Origin: a virus
Virus record (IMG/VR): IMGVR_UViG_3300010397_000044
Coordinates: 1-64,000 of that record
Length of the DNA: 64,000 bases
Strand: one strand, 5' to 3'
Made by a program: the position numbers and the translations under genes. Positions 63,944 through 64,000 of this stretch are shown one piece after another. The notes under the pieces are model-generated. The model made no database searches. It was not told where the DNA came from and worked only from the letters and a program-made list of their open reading frames with translations. The stretch's first letter is position 1. Every line of letters starts with the position of its first letter.

Positions 63944-64000
63944 AAGATAATTTTTTAAAATGAACAATGTATTTATACCTATTTATTGAACTATGGAATA

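Overview
The window reads as most of the genome of a tailed double-stranded DNA phage, probably podovirus-like and with a crAss-like style of virion module, infecting a member of the Bacteroidota. The host is inferred from three things. Signal peptides are typically cut just before Gln (SFSQ, TYSQ, SKAQ, VQGQ). Shine-Dalgarno sequences are weak or absent. Candidate promoters follow the Bacteroidota pattern TTTG - about 20 bp - TAnnTTTG-like, some so close to the ATG that the mRNA would be nearly leaderless. The left end is a run of G, most likely a sequencing or assembly artefact. The right end is cut inside a minus-strand run of small genes, so the genome is probably incomplete here.

Layout: (1) 1-2743, small plus-strand early-type genes, with a truncated minus-strand ORF at the left edge. 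(2) 2740-7138, a minus-strand block of small genes holding a GT2 glycosyltransferase, a left-handed beta-helix acyltransferase, a NinG-like protein and a ribbon-helix-helix (RHH) regulator. (3) 7139-7246, a divergent control region with a tandem repeat. (4) 7247-12986, regulation and replication: a sigma-70 region-2-only protein, a winged-helix protein, a sliding-clamp-like protein, an HNH nuclease, a DUF1376 protein and a Toprim primase-helicase. A promoter-terminator unit without an ORF lies at 9596-9784. (5) 12990-18231, a lipoprotein, a MazG-like protein, an exported DUF922 protease, then a methyltransferase with three glycosyltransferase-like proteins. (6) 18590-21129, an RHH protein, GroEL, GroES and a third Cpn10-like protein. 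(7) 21166-45702, virion morphogenesis: portal, large terminase, scaffold candidate, major capsid protein, connector and tail proteins, internal (ejected) proteins, and a fusion of a lytic and a zincin domain. (8) 45750-56518, tail-tip and host-range genes: an Ig-domain protein, a 2101-residue pectate-lyase-fold tail protein, an exported esterase and an RCC1-like propeller. (9) 56519-59634, a membrane and lysis cluster ending in an M15 endolysin. (10) 59669-64000, an accessory end with small exported proteins, a predicted structured RNA, a tRNA-like element and many strong terminators, then convergent minus-strand small genes.

How the parts may work together: the sigma-like, winged-helix and RHH proteins could set the timing of divergent transcription units. 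The primase-helicase and clamp would run replication with a polymerase that is not in this window. The chaperonin set next to the portal suggests phage-specific folding of virion proteins. The methyltransferase, glycosyltransferase and acyltransferase genes suggest surface or virion glycan modification. The esterase and the beta-helix tail protein suggest attack on a host polysaccharide.

The least explained features are the stem-closed non-coding domain at 60817-61060 with its adjacent tRNA-like element and terminator, the ORF overprinted inside the 1893-residue internal protein (40935-41141), the enlarged third Cpn10-like protein, and the small ORF-free transcription unit at 9596-9784.
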